Source: Chrysomallon squamiferum
Lineage: Eukaryota > Mollusca > Gastropoda > Neomphalida > Peltospiridae
Direction of reading: 5' to 3'
Assembly: GCA_012295275.1 (NCBI GenBank)
Contig: CM022665.1
Coordinates: 22,290,002-22,354,001, forward strand
Length of the DNA: 64,000 nucleotides
Part shown: positions 51,401 to 64,000 of the stretch, in pieces
Layout: the number at the start of each line of letters is the position of its first letter
Numbering within the stretch: position 1 is the stretch's first letter
Position numbers and translations under genes: made by a program
The notes under the pieces: generated by a model
Told to the model about the DNA's origin: nothing
Databases searched by the model: none
The model's input: the letters and a program-made list of their open reading frames with translations, nothing else

Positions 51401-54400
51401 CAAATGCATGGGTGCGTGTATGTTGTGTGTCTTGTGTATGTGTATTATTTGTTATAATTTAAATAGCACGCATGTTTTCAGTATAATGACTAAATAAAAA
51501 GTGTGTAAAATTCATCCATGTGTAGAATTATTACCTCATGATTCAGACACTTGTCAATGAGCTGAAGGAAGATTGTGAAACATTCATCATCTGGACGACT
51601 ACACAACAGTTGTGTACAAACTGAAAAAAAAGTTTTAATTAAATGTTTTAATTTTAAAATAAAAATATAACTTTTTCCATGTACACATTTTGTTATGTAA
51701 TGAGAGGAACTCATCTGCTATGACTTCATTTCACTGATTAGCAGCAAAGCAGCATGAATAAACATTTTTTATGATTAGTAATGTACAGACTAGCCTATAT
51801 ATAACAACCACAGCAACACTAAAGTTTGCTAATTATGTGACATGTCACACTGATTTGCAGCATACTCTAATTTAGACATTCAAATGGTATCAATGACTGA
51901 ACAAGATACAGCTGTATTTCATTATAACATAGATGTAAATGAGGAAAATGTAAGCATTAAAAGGTTCTTAAAAACAAAAATAATTTAATTTAAAAAAATT
52001 AAAAATTATAAAAAAACATTTCTCTCAAAATCTTGAATTTCTATTTTTTCTATACACTTTCTGTTTTTAGAAAGAGAACTAACTTGTCAGTCTTTCTTTG
52101 TTTTTCAAATTATTTTAACAGATTAAAAAAATAAGAATTGCTATAACATACCTTTTCCCATAAGTCTTACAAACTGACTGGGAAGGTCTCCTTCAGCAAT
52201 CTTTTGACCATCAGCATCTGGAGAGGATGGGGAGGATGGGGATGATGTTGGGACATTTGAAGTACCCACATATTTGATTGGTGTGTTTAGCATGCTGCGC
52301 ATTTCACTGATTGCCTGTTTTATTGAGCCACCATTCATAATATCCTGGAAGTAATAAAAAAAAAAAAAAAAAAAATCAAATTAGTACATTTTATCAATAC
52401 TTTTAAGCAACATGCCCATATTTTAAAATGCTTAAGCTGTACTAACTGCAAGAAATTAGCAGAAAATTATCATCTTTGATATACATAGAAAAAAGCCATT
52501 AATATTAAAATGAATATGAAAAATGGTAGAGGATTAAAACTGAAAAAGAAAAAGAAAACAAACAAAAAAAAAAAAAAAAACCCAACAACAACCAGCCTTT
52601 CAGAAAATATAATTAACATTATAAAAGCACCATTAAGAACTAATTATTACTCTAAGTACCTTTTCCAATGAAATGAGCAAACTCTGTCGTTCTCTCAGTT
52701 TTGCAATACTCAAAATAATCTTATGTCGAGCACCTTTAGTAACATTCTGAAAAAAGAAAAACAATTTATATTAAGATTTACAGAGAAGATAATATATGCT
52801 GCATGCAGTTCATTTTAATTAGAAATAGCTTTTCAATCATAAATCTTATCTTATTAGCTATTTCAGTTCAGATTTCCTCAAGCAAAATTATTTTTTGCTT
52901 TTGCATATGGTCATTTTCCCCTAATATCAGCATGGCAAATGACATGTGTTATAGGAAAGACATTTTGCTATTTCAGAAATGTCTTTTCAAATCCTGAAAT
53001 TGAAGTTTTAAACAACAAGAAACTGTGATTTTATATTAAAAATAAACTGTATAAAATATTTGTCTGTTATATAAAAGCCTTACTTAAATAATTTTGAACA
53101 GTTATCATAATTTCTTTTATTTACATATTATTTTTAATTTTTTTTTTTTTTTTTTTTCAAGACTACAAAATTCTCAACTTTTCTAACTAATTTTTTTCTT
53201 CAGGCATAAACAAAACAGTAATGTGGATCAAATATCTTTGTATTTCACATTTCTTTTTCAGTTTTTAAAACAAAGTTATTGTATATAATTACAAAATTAA
53301 AAAAAAAAAAAAGTAGTCAAAACGCATTAAAAAAAAAAAAAAAATCAGTAGGATACTTGATATATGTAGATCCTCAATTTTTATTACAGTGTTATGCCCT
53401 AGATTAAGTGAAGCAAGTCATCGTTTTTTTTTTCATTTTTTAAACTTAAAGGTGTGTACTAAATTTGTTTTCTTTACCCCAAGATAATTATTATATAAAA
53501 CATGCAAGCTGTTAATATATTTGAGATGCACATACTTCATATCATGACATCACCCCAACTCATTTATTTTTCCCATTTAAAAAAAGGAAAATCCAACCTG
53601 TTGCTAGGTAACCTGTCATTACATGAGCTTTGGTTGATTGCATTATCTTAATCATGTAATCCAGCACAGAGAATGAAAAGAAAATAATTAGATTCTTTAC
53701 CTGCAGCTGACAGTGAACATAATAATTATGCTCTTCTATTTTTACAGAATATACACATTTCTCAATAACATACACTGGATGCAAGATTTGTCATGCATCA
53801 CTGCCTGCTGTTTAATTTGATGGATAATGCGAAATGCATTATACTCAACAGCAGTATGTGTGTCAAGTTGAATAGATTTTATGAAATACAAGTACCGACA
53901 TGAATTATCACTGTTCTGTGGTAAATGAGAGTTGGTGTTGTTTTCTTTTTCCACCCTCTTTCTTTTCTTTTTCCCACTGGTTTTTTATGTGGTATTTAGG
54001 TACAATGACTCACAGGCATGCACTCATGCAAGCACGCGTGCACCCACCCACCCACACACACAAATAAATAGATTCTCAAAAACACATAAACACAAACAAA
54101 AAGGTACATGAATTTATAATAACACAACTTACTGTAGAAACCAAAGTAAAATGTATGTTCTGTTAAACACAAAATGTAATCATAACATTGGTTATGCAAA
54201 AGAAGGGTGTACTGCAGCTTATATAGAAAATTTACAACTAATTTTTTTCTTTACAAAGATATAAATAAAATAAATTTCAAAGCTTTCATGTTTAGTCATC
54301 ATAAGAAATTTAAAAAAATAAAAAAATTAAAATCTTTTTTGTTTCCCCCCACATATACAGACACATGTACTTTCACACTAAAGTGAACTTAATCTGATGA

Positions 54401-57067
54401 TTCATCTTTTTCTTTTTGTGGTGGAAGGGGTGAATGAGGAGTTTTGAAAATGTTTAAGTACTGAAATATGTACAAACATGAAGTTTCCCCTTTAAAAAAA
54501 ATCTCATAATGATACATACTTGTGTTTCAAGCCATTCCTCTGAAAGGTTGAGCATGTCCTCATATATCATTTGTCGAAACAGATAGGCATACTTGTGCAA
54601 CCGGAGACTTTTCAGCCAAACAGGAACATCTGAATTAAAAATAAAGAAATAGAGAGATGGAAAAAGTTGTACACACACACACACACACAAACTTTCTCAA
54701 ATGATTAACAATATAGAATCTTTAGTTTTAAAAATGCAGATAAACAAGGCAATTGTTCAGTATTGTTTCCATGAATAATTTTAGTCTCACTATTTTTATT
54801 ACTAATAAAGGTAATTTTGTAATTTCCAAATGTTAAATAAAACCCCCAAAAATCCACTAATTTAAAATATGACATAATTATTTACTCAGCAGATAACAGA
54901 CTGAATTGGAATCCACTGGACAAGATGTATTTTCTAATGATGTGTAATGGGGGAATAAAAAAAAGAAATAACATTTAGGTGCAGCTGTGTGCAAATCCTC
55001 ACTAATTCTTCTTAAATAAGAAACTTTGGAAAATGAATTCCTAAGTACTAGTGATTATTATTCTTTTTAAAAAATGTTCTTTTCAAAGAATTCTAGTTGA
55101 AAAACATTTATAAAACTTTAGAAACTGTATTATTATTATATTATCATATAAACTTGCATATTAGTTGATTCCCCCACCTGAATGCAAAAAATGACCTGCT
55201 TACAAGCCGACTTGATATTTTGCCAAAACACTGAAATATATTTTATCAGTGTCAAATCATTCAACATTTGTTTTTTTAATTATTATTTTTACAGGTGTAT
55301 ATTTTTTTAGTATGTCTAAACATGACCAACAACCTATGAACTATTCAACACTAGTGCTACTGGTACACATGAACTTCACTGCTAGTTTGCTAGCGTGTTA
55401 TTTTGTCCATTATATTTTGAAGCATCTTCCATACTATGCATGCACTTGGCAATAAAAGCAAATAATTAAGTTCATTATTTTTTTTTAAACTGGAATCCCT
55501 ATTTTGAATTTGAAACAAAATTTAATTTCTCTCTGAAATTTATCACCTAAAATATATTATCTTTAACCAAAAAAATGTCACCAGTTATAAAATTATATTT
55601 TTATAAATGTTTCTTTTCAAACATTAGCATATTATTACATAAATATATGCAATAAATGTTTTGTATTTAATGTCAAAAACTGTCACTAGATGTGAATCAC
55701 AGGGATCACTGTTGTCATGATTATCCTCATAACTCGTCATTTACAATTGTTTCTGCAGCTTCCTTGGAATATCCTAAGTCATTGTACAATTCTTTTTCAG
55801 TCCTATCCAAGTCTTCAGGAATGTCATTTCATCCCATTTCAAAACCATTTGCACATAATTTCAAGTTATTCATATATGTGTTCATTCACCTTATTTACTT
55901 TTTGATATTATCCATTAAGCATGCCCAAACCATGTTCCACTGAAGTAGTAAAATGTGTAATGGCTCCAGATTTAGTACCCCACACATCTTTTAGCCACTG
56001 ATGAAAAAAGGTATTTATCTACCCATCCTTCTGGCTACATTGCAGTCTTTTCTCTGGGTAGCATTTTTCTTTTAAAAATAACCACTGGCTTTAGTTTTGT
56101 TCTGTCAGCCAAACAAGCTAAAACCACTGCAAAATGTTACTTTGTGGTTCCACTTGTTTTCACTGAAATGGTGCTGTCACCTTTCAAAAGAAATGCAGAA
56201 AAAATACTGCAACTCCCAGGCTGGGCTGATTTCTCTGTTGAAATCATGATCTCCATGCACTCAAAATGTGAAAGCAAATAGTTAAAATACACTATGTTAC
56301 AAATTGTTCTTACAAAATTGTAAACAAATGAATATTTTGTATGATAAATTTTTTCTTTGCTTGTTTTTTTCTTTTTAATCAATATTTCTATGTAATAACA
56401 TGTTGAGAAGAAAATCTCAAAATTTCAGAATATTTATTGAGATCTATTCAAAAAGAGGACTAAAAACAAAAATGTGCAAATACAAAATTGAAACTCAAAA
56501 TCTGATAGTTGTCCTATTTTATTTATATAAATTTGTGTGAAACAGCCATGAAATCAAATTTTACAAACAATGGTAACAGTTAAACAAAGAAGCTTGGGTT
56601 TGCAGTCATCCGACACATTTTAGCCAATTTTTGTCACTTATTGAACACTTAGGTTCATGATAGTTTTGTAGCCAATAATTCACAGAAATATATTCTTGTT
56701 TTTCTAGTACCAGTTTCTGATTAACAACAAATTGTTGTTTTCTTCTGCAAAAACTAATCTTTAGTTTAAGCATTCCTTTATACTAACTACATTTAAAAAA
56801 ATTAATGAATGATTAAAAATTGACTAACTCCAACAGAATGAACAACCACACCAATATTTTTTACACTGGCATCATAATTACACAACTGATAAAAACAATC
56901 ACATTATATTATGTAGTTATAATGATCTGTTGAATGAACAAAATAATATACCAAGAGTACCATGTCATGTAATTGTGATGCTATGTGATCCTAAATCTAG
57001 TTTCCTAATAATAAAAACTATCTTAATTTCTACATTTCTTGGACGTTGCTAAGTCAACTTCCTCTCC

Positions 57068-57098
<31 letters not shown>

Positions 57099-59101
57099 TA
57101 TTCTGATGCTAAAAACTTGACACATAAGTATATGCCTTATTTTTATTTTAACTCATTTACCTCATTCATTCTCACATTATCTCTTAAATATATTATTTGG
57201 TCACAAAATAAATCATCCATACTGCACTTACTCACATTTTAAATTAGTCACATTTCACTTGTTATAAATATTTGATTTTAAGCTACAGCATACTACTTTT
57301 TCAGACTTAACATTTTTATAAGGAATATTTGTTGATGAATTTTCTTTATCACTTTTTTTTTCCATGCAAGATATACTGCATAATGTATGCAAAAATAGCT
57401 GTCACTAGTGTTAAAGTGCTACTAAGGACTTCACTCCTTTCTTTTCATTTTCTGAAGACAGCTCACTTGATGACAAAAGATATGACAAGCTACGCTTGTT
57501 TGTATACAATGCTTGAGATGGTGATCAATATTCACCACAATACCAAAATCAATACAATCTGTGAACTTGTAGGTCATGATAATCCAGGCAAAAGGCAATA
57601 AAACCATATGACCTGTGACTAATATTCTATTAGCATGAGAAAACACACACACACAATAAAAACCCACAAAAAACAGACAACCAAATTAACAGTGAATGGT
57701 ATTTGTTTTTAATTACAATGAATGTTGAAATGGACCACCTTGTTATGAGAATGCTTGTCATCAAAACACATCATAAATGCCTGGTGTTAACAAAATGAGA
57801 CTGACTGATACCATTATAATATATTCATTTATAATACTTATTACTAGATTGAAAAGGTATACCTGCTTTTGATACTTTTATTATGTTATCAGAAACAAAA
57901 TATAAACAGGAACTTTTTATTTTTTATTTTATTTTTTTAATTTGTGTAAAAAAGGAAGAAAAAAACCAAGAGATAAATTAAAAGACAGAATATTTGATCT
58001 CATGAATCAGTTTAGAATATGAAATAAAAAAAAAAAAAAATATGTCTGTCCTTCCAGATAGTTGACTAAATGTATTAAAGTTTTTAAACATAAAATATGA
58101 TATTGACATGAAGAAAAATTGCATTAAAATGTCAAAACAGTAAGTAACAAAACAGATGATTTGAATTACAAAAGTAAATTTTACCAGCAATATGTTAATT
58201 TTTCAATGTTTTAATGATATTTGCACTAAGTAAAATAAGAAAATTTATTTATTTAATTTTCTCTGAACTTGTATACAAATGGCAGTTCTTAAACGTTTGG
58301 AATCAAATTCAGATTTAGTCACTATCAAAATGTCAGAAAGGACAGAGTACCAATGCAGTGCAGAGCCAGCACTACTCAAAGCATGGGCAGAATAAGAATT
58401 AACTTACTAGCAGACACACAAAAAGCAACAAAATAGCCTTCCACCTGACAAAAATCACCTCTTCTACTGTTTCAAATGTTAGTTAAGTATACTATGTATA
58501 GTCTCACATTAATGAAAGATGGAACAATCATTTTAAAATTTGTTATGTTTTGCAGCATGATTTATACTGATTACCAGTGAGTGACATTGGAACATGAAAG
58601 AAAATCATGATTCAGTTTTGTCTTATAACCAATACAATGAAGAATGATTATTATTATTTTTAGCTATACATATAAAATATAGTTTTCTGCAATCTTTGGA
58701 ATACAAATTGGCAGGATGTGTGAAAGAATAATGCTGGGCACAGTGCATTCATTCTATCAGCTACATGACTTTATGCAAGCTATTTGAAAGTTAAACACTG
58801 AAATTGTATTCTTTTGAAATTTATATCTCACCTCTCATCCCACTTCCTTCCTCTAAGAAACTATCTCTGATTGGCTGAGGTCCATCATCATGGTGCGATT
58901 CTCCACTTCCAGATGATGTGACACTGCTCTGAGGTGAAAGTGGGGCATGATCTGAAACGGTTGTCTGGATGTGAGATAAGTGGTCATCATTGGTACGCAA
59001 CCAGTCGGACACAAACTTCTCAGGATTCTGCATGGCACCTGGTGGAGCAACAGAGTAAGTTCTTCGTAAAGGTGAATGGAGATTTCCTGGACTGCCATTA
59101 G
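48450..59101 (-). CDS. SAMD4: Smaug / SAMD4 RNA-binding translational repressor, 3' ten coding exons
   Basis: Cytoplasmic post-transcriptional repressor that binds stem-loop Smaug recognition elements through its SAM domain and recruits deadenylation and translation-blocking factors (established for the family). Exons in order: 59101-58832, 54629-54520, 52746-52660, 52344-52152, 51620-51535, 50961-50858, 50195-50003, 49532-49463, 49056-48970, 48484-48450. All have GT-AG junctions and phases that join cleanly (410 complete codons plus stop). The first exon carries [12 protein letters not shown] and EEGSGM. The SAM domain spans exons 1-3 here ([11 protein letters not shown], then [19 protein letters not shown]). 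After it come [23 protein letters not shown], the serine/proline-rich linker, RTHSLP (a possible 14-3-3-type site) and the C-terminal [13 protein letters not shown]. The N-terminal dimerisation and Smaug-similarity regions are missing, so upstream exons must lie beyond 64,000. Whether it is the single invertebrate gene or one of two copies cannot be told. Confidence 0.95.
55690..56200 (-). pseudogene. Decayed pogo/Tigger-type transposase fragment
   Basis: Inside the 4.2-kb SAMD4 intron (58831-54630), on the same strand as the gene. The minus-strand reading from about 56,175 gives [12 protein letters not shown], a stop, then [24 protein letters not shown], then LPREKTAM. After more stops come WVDKYLF and WSHYTFYY, and near 55,820-55,720 [16 protein letters not shown] followed by [16 protein letters not shown]. 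The VLACLADGTKLKP..IFKRKTLP block is the hallmark of the DDE domain of pogo/Tigger transposases, related to the domestic proteins CENPB, JRK and POGK. The N-terminal HTH domains were not found. A further stretch at about 55,150-55,230 (including TTAGTTGATTCCCCCACC) may be one end of the element. Many stops show it is long dead. Confidence 0.75.
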
Positions 59102-59912
59102 CTGAAATACAACTTGAAATATTGTTTATTCTGTCAACTATTTTGCAACATGGTATCTCATATAATGATATATGCATTTTCTCAGGACGGCACACACAAT
59201 AGCTTGGATAGAAAGGATGGAACTAAAAATGGGCCACCCAAAAAGTAGTTCAGCAATAATGTATTTGCAACCTATCAAATGTTGGACTGTTAAGTTAAAA
59301 CCCACTTACATACATTTTAACACAGAAACAAACATACAAAACAAATTATTAAAACTAATTACAATCTGTTTATCACAGAAAGACATGGTGAAATTGTCTA
59401 ATATTACTGGAATTAATACTGTTTTCAGATAGAGGTTTTCATAGTACTTGAAAAGTCTGAGATCTCACTTAACTGTCATTAGGGAGTGGATTGATGAATT
59501 TTATTGTTGTTTGGGTTGGGGTTTTTTTGTTTTGCATGGGGTGTAATGTTTTTAAGAAAAGAAAACAGGACATTTAATAACATAATAATACAAATCCTTT
59601 TTTTTTCTTCTTTTTTTTCAAAACTATTTTACTGAAATAATAATTATTATTATTATTATTTTTTTTTTTAACCAACGTTTGCTAATGAAATACTAATCAA
59701 TCCACTCTGAATCCTTAAATTAATAAAACTGTTTGTTTTTACAGAATTTTGATACAATCTAATACACAGTATTATACAGTATTACATAGTATCACTGTCA
59801 CTGGTGTCAAAATACAGTGGGGAAGAATAAAAACTGTAAATCAGTAATAAATCCCGCTAGTTGTATTTCAAAAGAATTATTTACTAACCAATAAAGATCA
59901 AATATAAGCTGG

Positions 59913-59963
<51 letters not shown>

Positions 59964-61135
59964 TCTTTGTATTTAAGATTCCAGTTATTCTCAAACTCCT
60001 GTTGCAGATATATACATGGTTTAAAAAAAAAAAAAAAAAAAAAACCATTTACTTGCGTTTGGCTGATATATGTAAAGTAATATGTTTTTCATTTATGAAG
60101 TTCTTTACTTAATAAAGTTTTAAATTACACACACAAGAATTTATGGTTTATATAATGCTAGGATTATAAAAAAAAAATAATTAAAAATGCATGTTGGTTT
60201 TTAATGTTTTTTGGGAGGGTATTATTATTAGTATTATTTATAAAAACATTTTTAAAATAATGAAGAACAAAATATACATAAACATTCATTTTTAATGTTG
60301 TTTTCTAATCATGGTATTGTATATGCATTAAAAAAAGGAACAAAACAAAAAAATTGCATTGAATTTCTGTTTAAACAGTCTTCTGACTAACAGCCATAAC
60401 CAAATCATGTGATAATCTATATTATTGTATTAATTATATAAATTACTAACAGTATCCTCAAAATGTGTATTTCAGTACAAAAAGGTTTGCATGAATCTAC
60501 TCATGATGTGTATCAACATATTAACTGAAGCTAAGCTTTAAAATTTAATATTAATTAACGATAGTAACATCATTTTGGTTTAAAAAATCCATACTTACTT
60601 TATGTATACAGATAATTTTTACATATTTATATTTTCTATATATTAGACAAGCTTTTAAGGGGCAACCAAAGTTTGTTTGTTTTTTTGAAAATTCTTATTA
60701 AATGGATGTCATCTATGAGTAACAATTATTTACATTAAACAGTGATAGTGCATTCACATTTTTAACTGTATAGATTTTCATTTATTTATTTGTTATTTAT
60801 AATCCATACATAGTTTGTGCACAGTACTATCTACTAATAAACATATGATCTGTATACCTCTACATAAATCAATACAGCTTCCCAGACCAACATGATGAAT
60901 TTGTGCAACATCGTGACAGCAAAGCATGTGTTCATGACTTTGCCTGTGCCAAGGTGCTAAATATAGCTTATTTCATTTAACATCTAGCCTACATTTTGTA
61001 TATATATATGTATATATTTAGAACATGTGGCATGGCTTTGTCAGCTTAGGCTGTTATTTACCTTGACCAAGACCCGATCAAATATATCATGCCTATATCA
61101 CGCAAAGTAATATCTGTAAAATGAAACTAGTCCAG

Positions 61136-61167
<32 letters not shown>

Positions 61168-64000
61168 CTTTCTTTGTTAGATTCTGAACTGCACAAAATT
61201 TGTAAAATTTAAAAATAAGAACCTGGTCATGTATATAATGTGTAAAGAAAGTTTCTTGAAAGAATTTTACAGATATTTTTTAATTTACAAGACTAATTAA
61301 TTAATAGAAAAATATTAATTGTATCTTTTCTGTTTGGAAATTTTGTAATATATGAGATAAATTCTGAACTGGAAAATAACCCCCAAATAATAAATAAATT
61401 TTCAACAAAATATCAAACATGCCTGTATATAAAGAATTTATTAAGGGGACACACTGTAATAAAATCTATTTCTTAAAATTCTTAACAGATTTTGCTGAAA
61501 CTGTAACACAGAGTCAGTTCTGTAACATCAGAAATAAGACATAAAAATTCAGAAAAACATTCAACTCATAAGAGGCCCTAATTGTGTTGACTTCTTTGGT
61601 TTTGGCTTAATATCAGAATCTCCATAACCAACTGGTGAAATACACTCACATTTTAGAGGTAAAACAGTTAACATGTATATCCATGTCGTATCCAAGTTTT
61701 TGTTGTTTTTCTCTTTATTTATTTATTTCATTTTGTACCAAAAGTTTTTTTTGGTTTACCTTTGTGAAAAAAAAAAAAAAGAAAAAAAGAAAAAAAGAAT
61801 ATTTCTGTTATAACATGGATAAAATCTATGTAAGAAGAAAAGACAGATCTGTAAGAAATGTGCAACTAAGAAATTCAGACTTAAATTTTGACAGTTGTCT
61901 GATTTGCTTTTTTTAATTTCTCCTGAGCACATGGAAGCTGATTGTAAAAACAATCCACGTCTACATATTTTCACTTATAGATACTTTATTTGTGTATTTC
62001 AGATAGTATGGCCTCTTTTTCTAGCCTCTAATTTACAGAAATGGCCAAACATTTTTTTTTTATTTGTGCCATCATGCAGTGTGCAGTTTGCTGTACGTCT
62101 AATTAGGTTCAAAATGTATATGTATTTAAACAGAAGTGATTTTTCAATACATTTTGTGTTACTGAACATGAACAAAAGAAATAAAATGATAGGAATGTTG
62201 CAATATTATTTATTTTTATTGTCTGTATTATATTTATTCAAGATAAAACCAAATACTTATCAAAAGTCAGTTAACAAAATATGAATGTGACAAAATTGGA
62301 AACGTGTGGGGGGTTTTCTGAGGGGTTTTTGGTTTTATTTTCAGTGATATCCAAGCGTTGACCTTTCCTTTTCACTTTAATAAATTTTTAAAAGATTGTC
62401 ATAACAATGTTCCCAGTGAAATTTTGTGATGCAAATTTAACATTTTGGAAACAATGACACCTTGTAATAGTTGATGAAAAAAATAAGCAGGTTTATTCAC
62501 GTTCAGAAAACCAGTGTAATGTTTCAATTACTAACTTCCCAGTTGGTGAGAATAATATAAAAACAGTTGTACATAGAAAGTAACTTCAGACTGATACCTT
62601 GATATATATCTGGATACCCTAGTATTCCAGAGATTAGATAATAGTTCTACTCTGTGATACCAGTTCTACTCTGTGATAAATAAAATATTTACTAATTTTC
62701 AGCTGAACAAATTCACTGTCCAGCAATATTTGATAATGAAATCAAAAGAAAACATTTACAATAGTGAAAATATGAACTACTGTACATGAACACTCTGCTT
62801 ATCCTTGTCTTTGTACTGTTAATACTCGTTTTCCTTTTACAGTGCAACTGTGTGTCCTTGTTTATTTTATAACATGCATATTCACCATGCAGCAGATGAA
62901 TCATAAATACATGTGTAATATCATATTTAATTAATAAGGTAATAATATCCCCACACTATGTTATTCTTTCTGAGTACATGCTTATTGTCTCCATACCTAT
63001 TAATTATATATTGTTTAAAGCGTACAAAAATATTAACAAACAATTCTGTACTGTAATATGTACATTTTATCATTTTCACACATACATTTAGACAACTATA
63101 TATATATATATTTTAAATAATGTTTCTGTTTACATTAATATTTTATTACACAAGATAAATATTCATGTATGTGAGAGATTTGATCATGTTTACTACACTG
63201 ACATAAAAATAACTGAACTGATATGCAGCATCTGTTGGATATATAATACATACAAACACAATCCTTTGCTTCTGAGGTACGTGGCCTAATTCAGTGTTTA
63301 AACATACATGTTGACACCAGCTACTAGATTCTTACTGTTCTGTTTACAGTTTTAAAATAACAATAATCACATGATGTAGATAAGTTTATTAATATGTCCT
63401 TTTAATAATAACATCTGTTTGAAAATTAAATGACTTTTTAAAAGGAAAAAACCAGATTATTATAATCCTAGCCAATGATGTGACATTTGCTCAGTTGGCA
63501 GTTTGCTGCTTTTAAAATGTAAACAAAAATAAAAATACTAGTCCCACTAAAAGATGTTGCTAGAAAAACAAAATCAAGATTATGTTTGCAGGTCTAATAC
63601 TACAGATGTGTATAAAAATTTTCCAAGCAATTAAAATTGATGAGGTTTATCTTTGTTATTTAAAATGTTTTTATTTTATTACTTCATGAAAGTTACGCTG
63701 GAAATAATAGGTAACATTATAGTGAATTAATAAATTTATGTTACTAACTTTATAAACATTTACAGTATCAAAGAATTAAGATTTTTAAACTCAGTACATT
63801 AATGTTTATAATATAATGGTTACCTTATTGATTTACACATGCCCACCTTAATTCAGTTACTTTTAAGATAAATAAAAGGTAGTGGAATTGTTATATTTAC
63901 TGTGTTTTACAAAGCTCTATCACATCAGATAATATATTGCATTATGAATAGTGAAATAGTAATATATATAAAAAAAATATCTTTCAAAATTAAAACTCTG
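59102..64000 (-). other. Probable SAMD4 intron, running off the right edge
   Basis: The exon starting at 59101 opens in phase 1 after a clear acceptor (gttgtatttcag), so at least one coding exon lies further right. I found no SAMD4-like sequence between 59,102 and 64,000, and the open frames here have no recognisable similarity. Contents are an (AAT)n at 59,913-59,963, poly-T at 61,138-61,167, A-rich sequence near 61,767-61,798, and a 19-base tandem duplication (AGTTCTACTCTGTGATA) near 62,643-62,680. Confidence 0.6.
59913..59963. repeat. (AAT)n microsatellite, ~17 units
   Basis: Clean AAT run in the presumed SAMD4 intron. Confidence 0.95.

Noticed and set aside
55692-55943. 83-aa and 62-aa plus-strand open frames
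   Set aside because: They are antisense to the pogo/Tigger relic, whose [16 protein letters not shown] motif reads on the minus strand.

Overview
This is a window of animal nuclear DNA. It is very AT-rich and packed with simple repeats, and it carries three ordinary eukaryotic protein-coding genes with GT-AG introns. No bacterial, viral or organellar gene organisation was seen. The protein similarities, the many short to medium introns and the decayed FLYWCH/MULE and pogo/Tigger transposase relics fit an invertebrate metazoan. A mollusc or other lophotrochozoan is my best guess, but the sequence does not identify the species.

Layout. (1) 1 to about 29,600 is a gene desert with no supportable gene. 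It is made of di-, tri- and tetranucleotide microsatellites, homopolymers, a 31-bp minisatellite near 22-23 kb, smaller tandem duplications, and a few islands of normal-complexity sequence that could be regulatory. (2) 29,709-37,035 (minus) is a complete eight-exon SLC25A21 orthologue, the mitochondrial 2-oxodicarboxylate carrier (302 aa predicted). A decayed MULE-type transposase with a FLYWCH zinc finger sits in its fifth intron on the same strand. (3) 37,036 to about 37,370 is the likely shared promoter region. It contains an E-box, a perfect palindromic Rel/NF-kB-type site and a CRE-like site, all close to the carrier start codon. (4) 38,418-39,622 (plus) is a two-exon MRPS12, mitochondrial ribosomal protein uS12m (158 aa predicted). 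(5) About 39,870-48,449 holds no coding sequence. It includes a clear 479-bp MITE with TA duplications and probably the long 3' UTR of the next gene. (6) 48,450-59,101 (minus) is the 3' part of a Smaug (SAMD4) gene: ten coding exons including the whole SAM RNA-binding domain. The N-terminal exons lie beyond the right edge. A decayed pogo/Tigger transposase lies in its largest intron in view. (7) 59,102-64,000 is probably intron of the same gene.

The carrier and the ribosomal protein are head to head, and both act in mitochondria, so one bidirectional promoter may serve both. MRPS12 and SAMD4 are tail to tail. In vertebrates SLC25A21 lies between PAX9 and MIPOL1, and its surroundings carry regulatory DNA for neighbouring developmental genes. 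Here MIPOL1 is not the head-to-head neighbour. The desert beyond the carrier 3' end is the side on which a Pax1/9 gene would be expected if that half of the linkage is kept. No new enzyme system, CRISPR array or defence system was found. The most interesting items are the promoter palindrome, the predicted Pax1/9-side desert, the altered Smaug C-terminus, the three mobile-element relics and the several independent tandem-repeat families.
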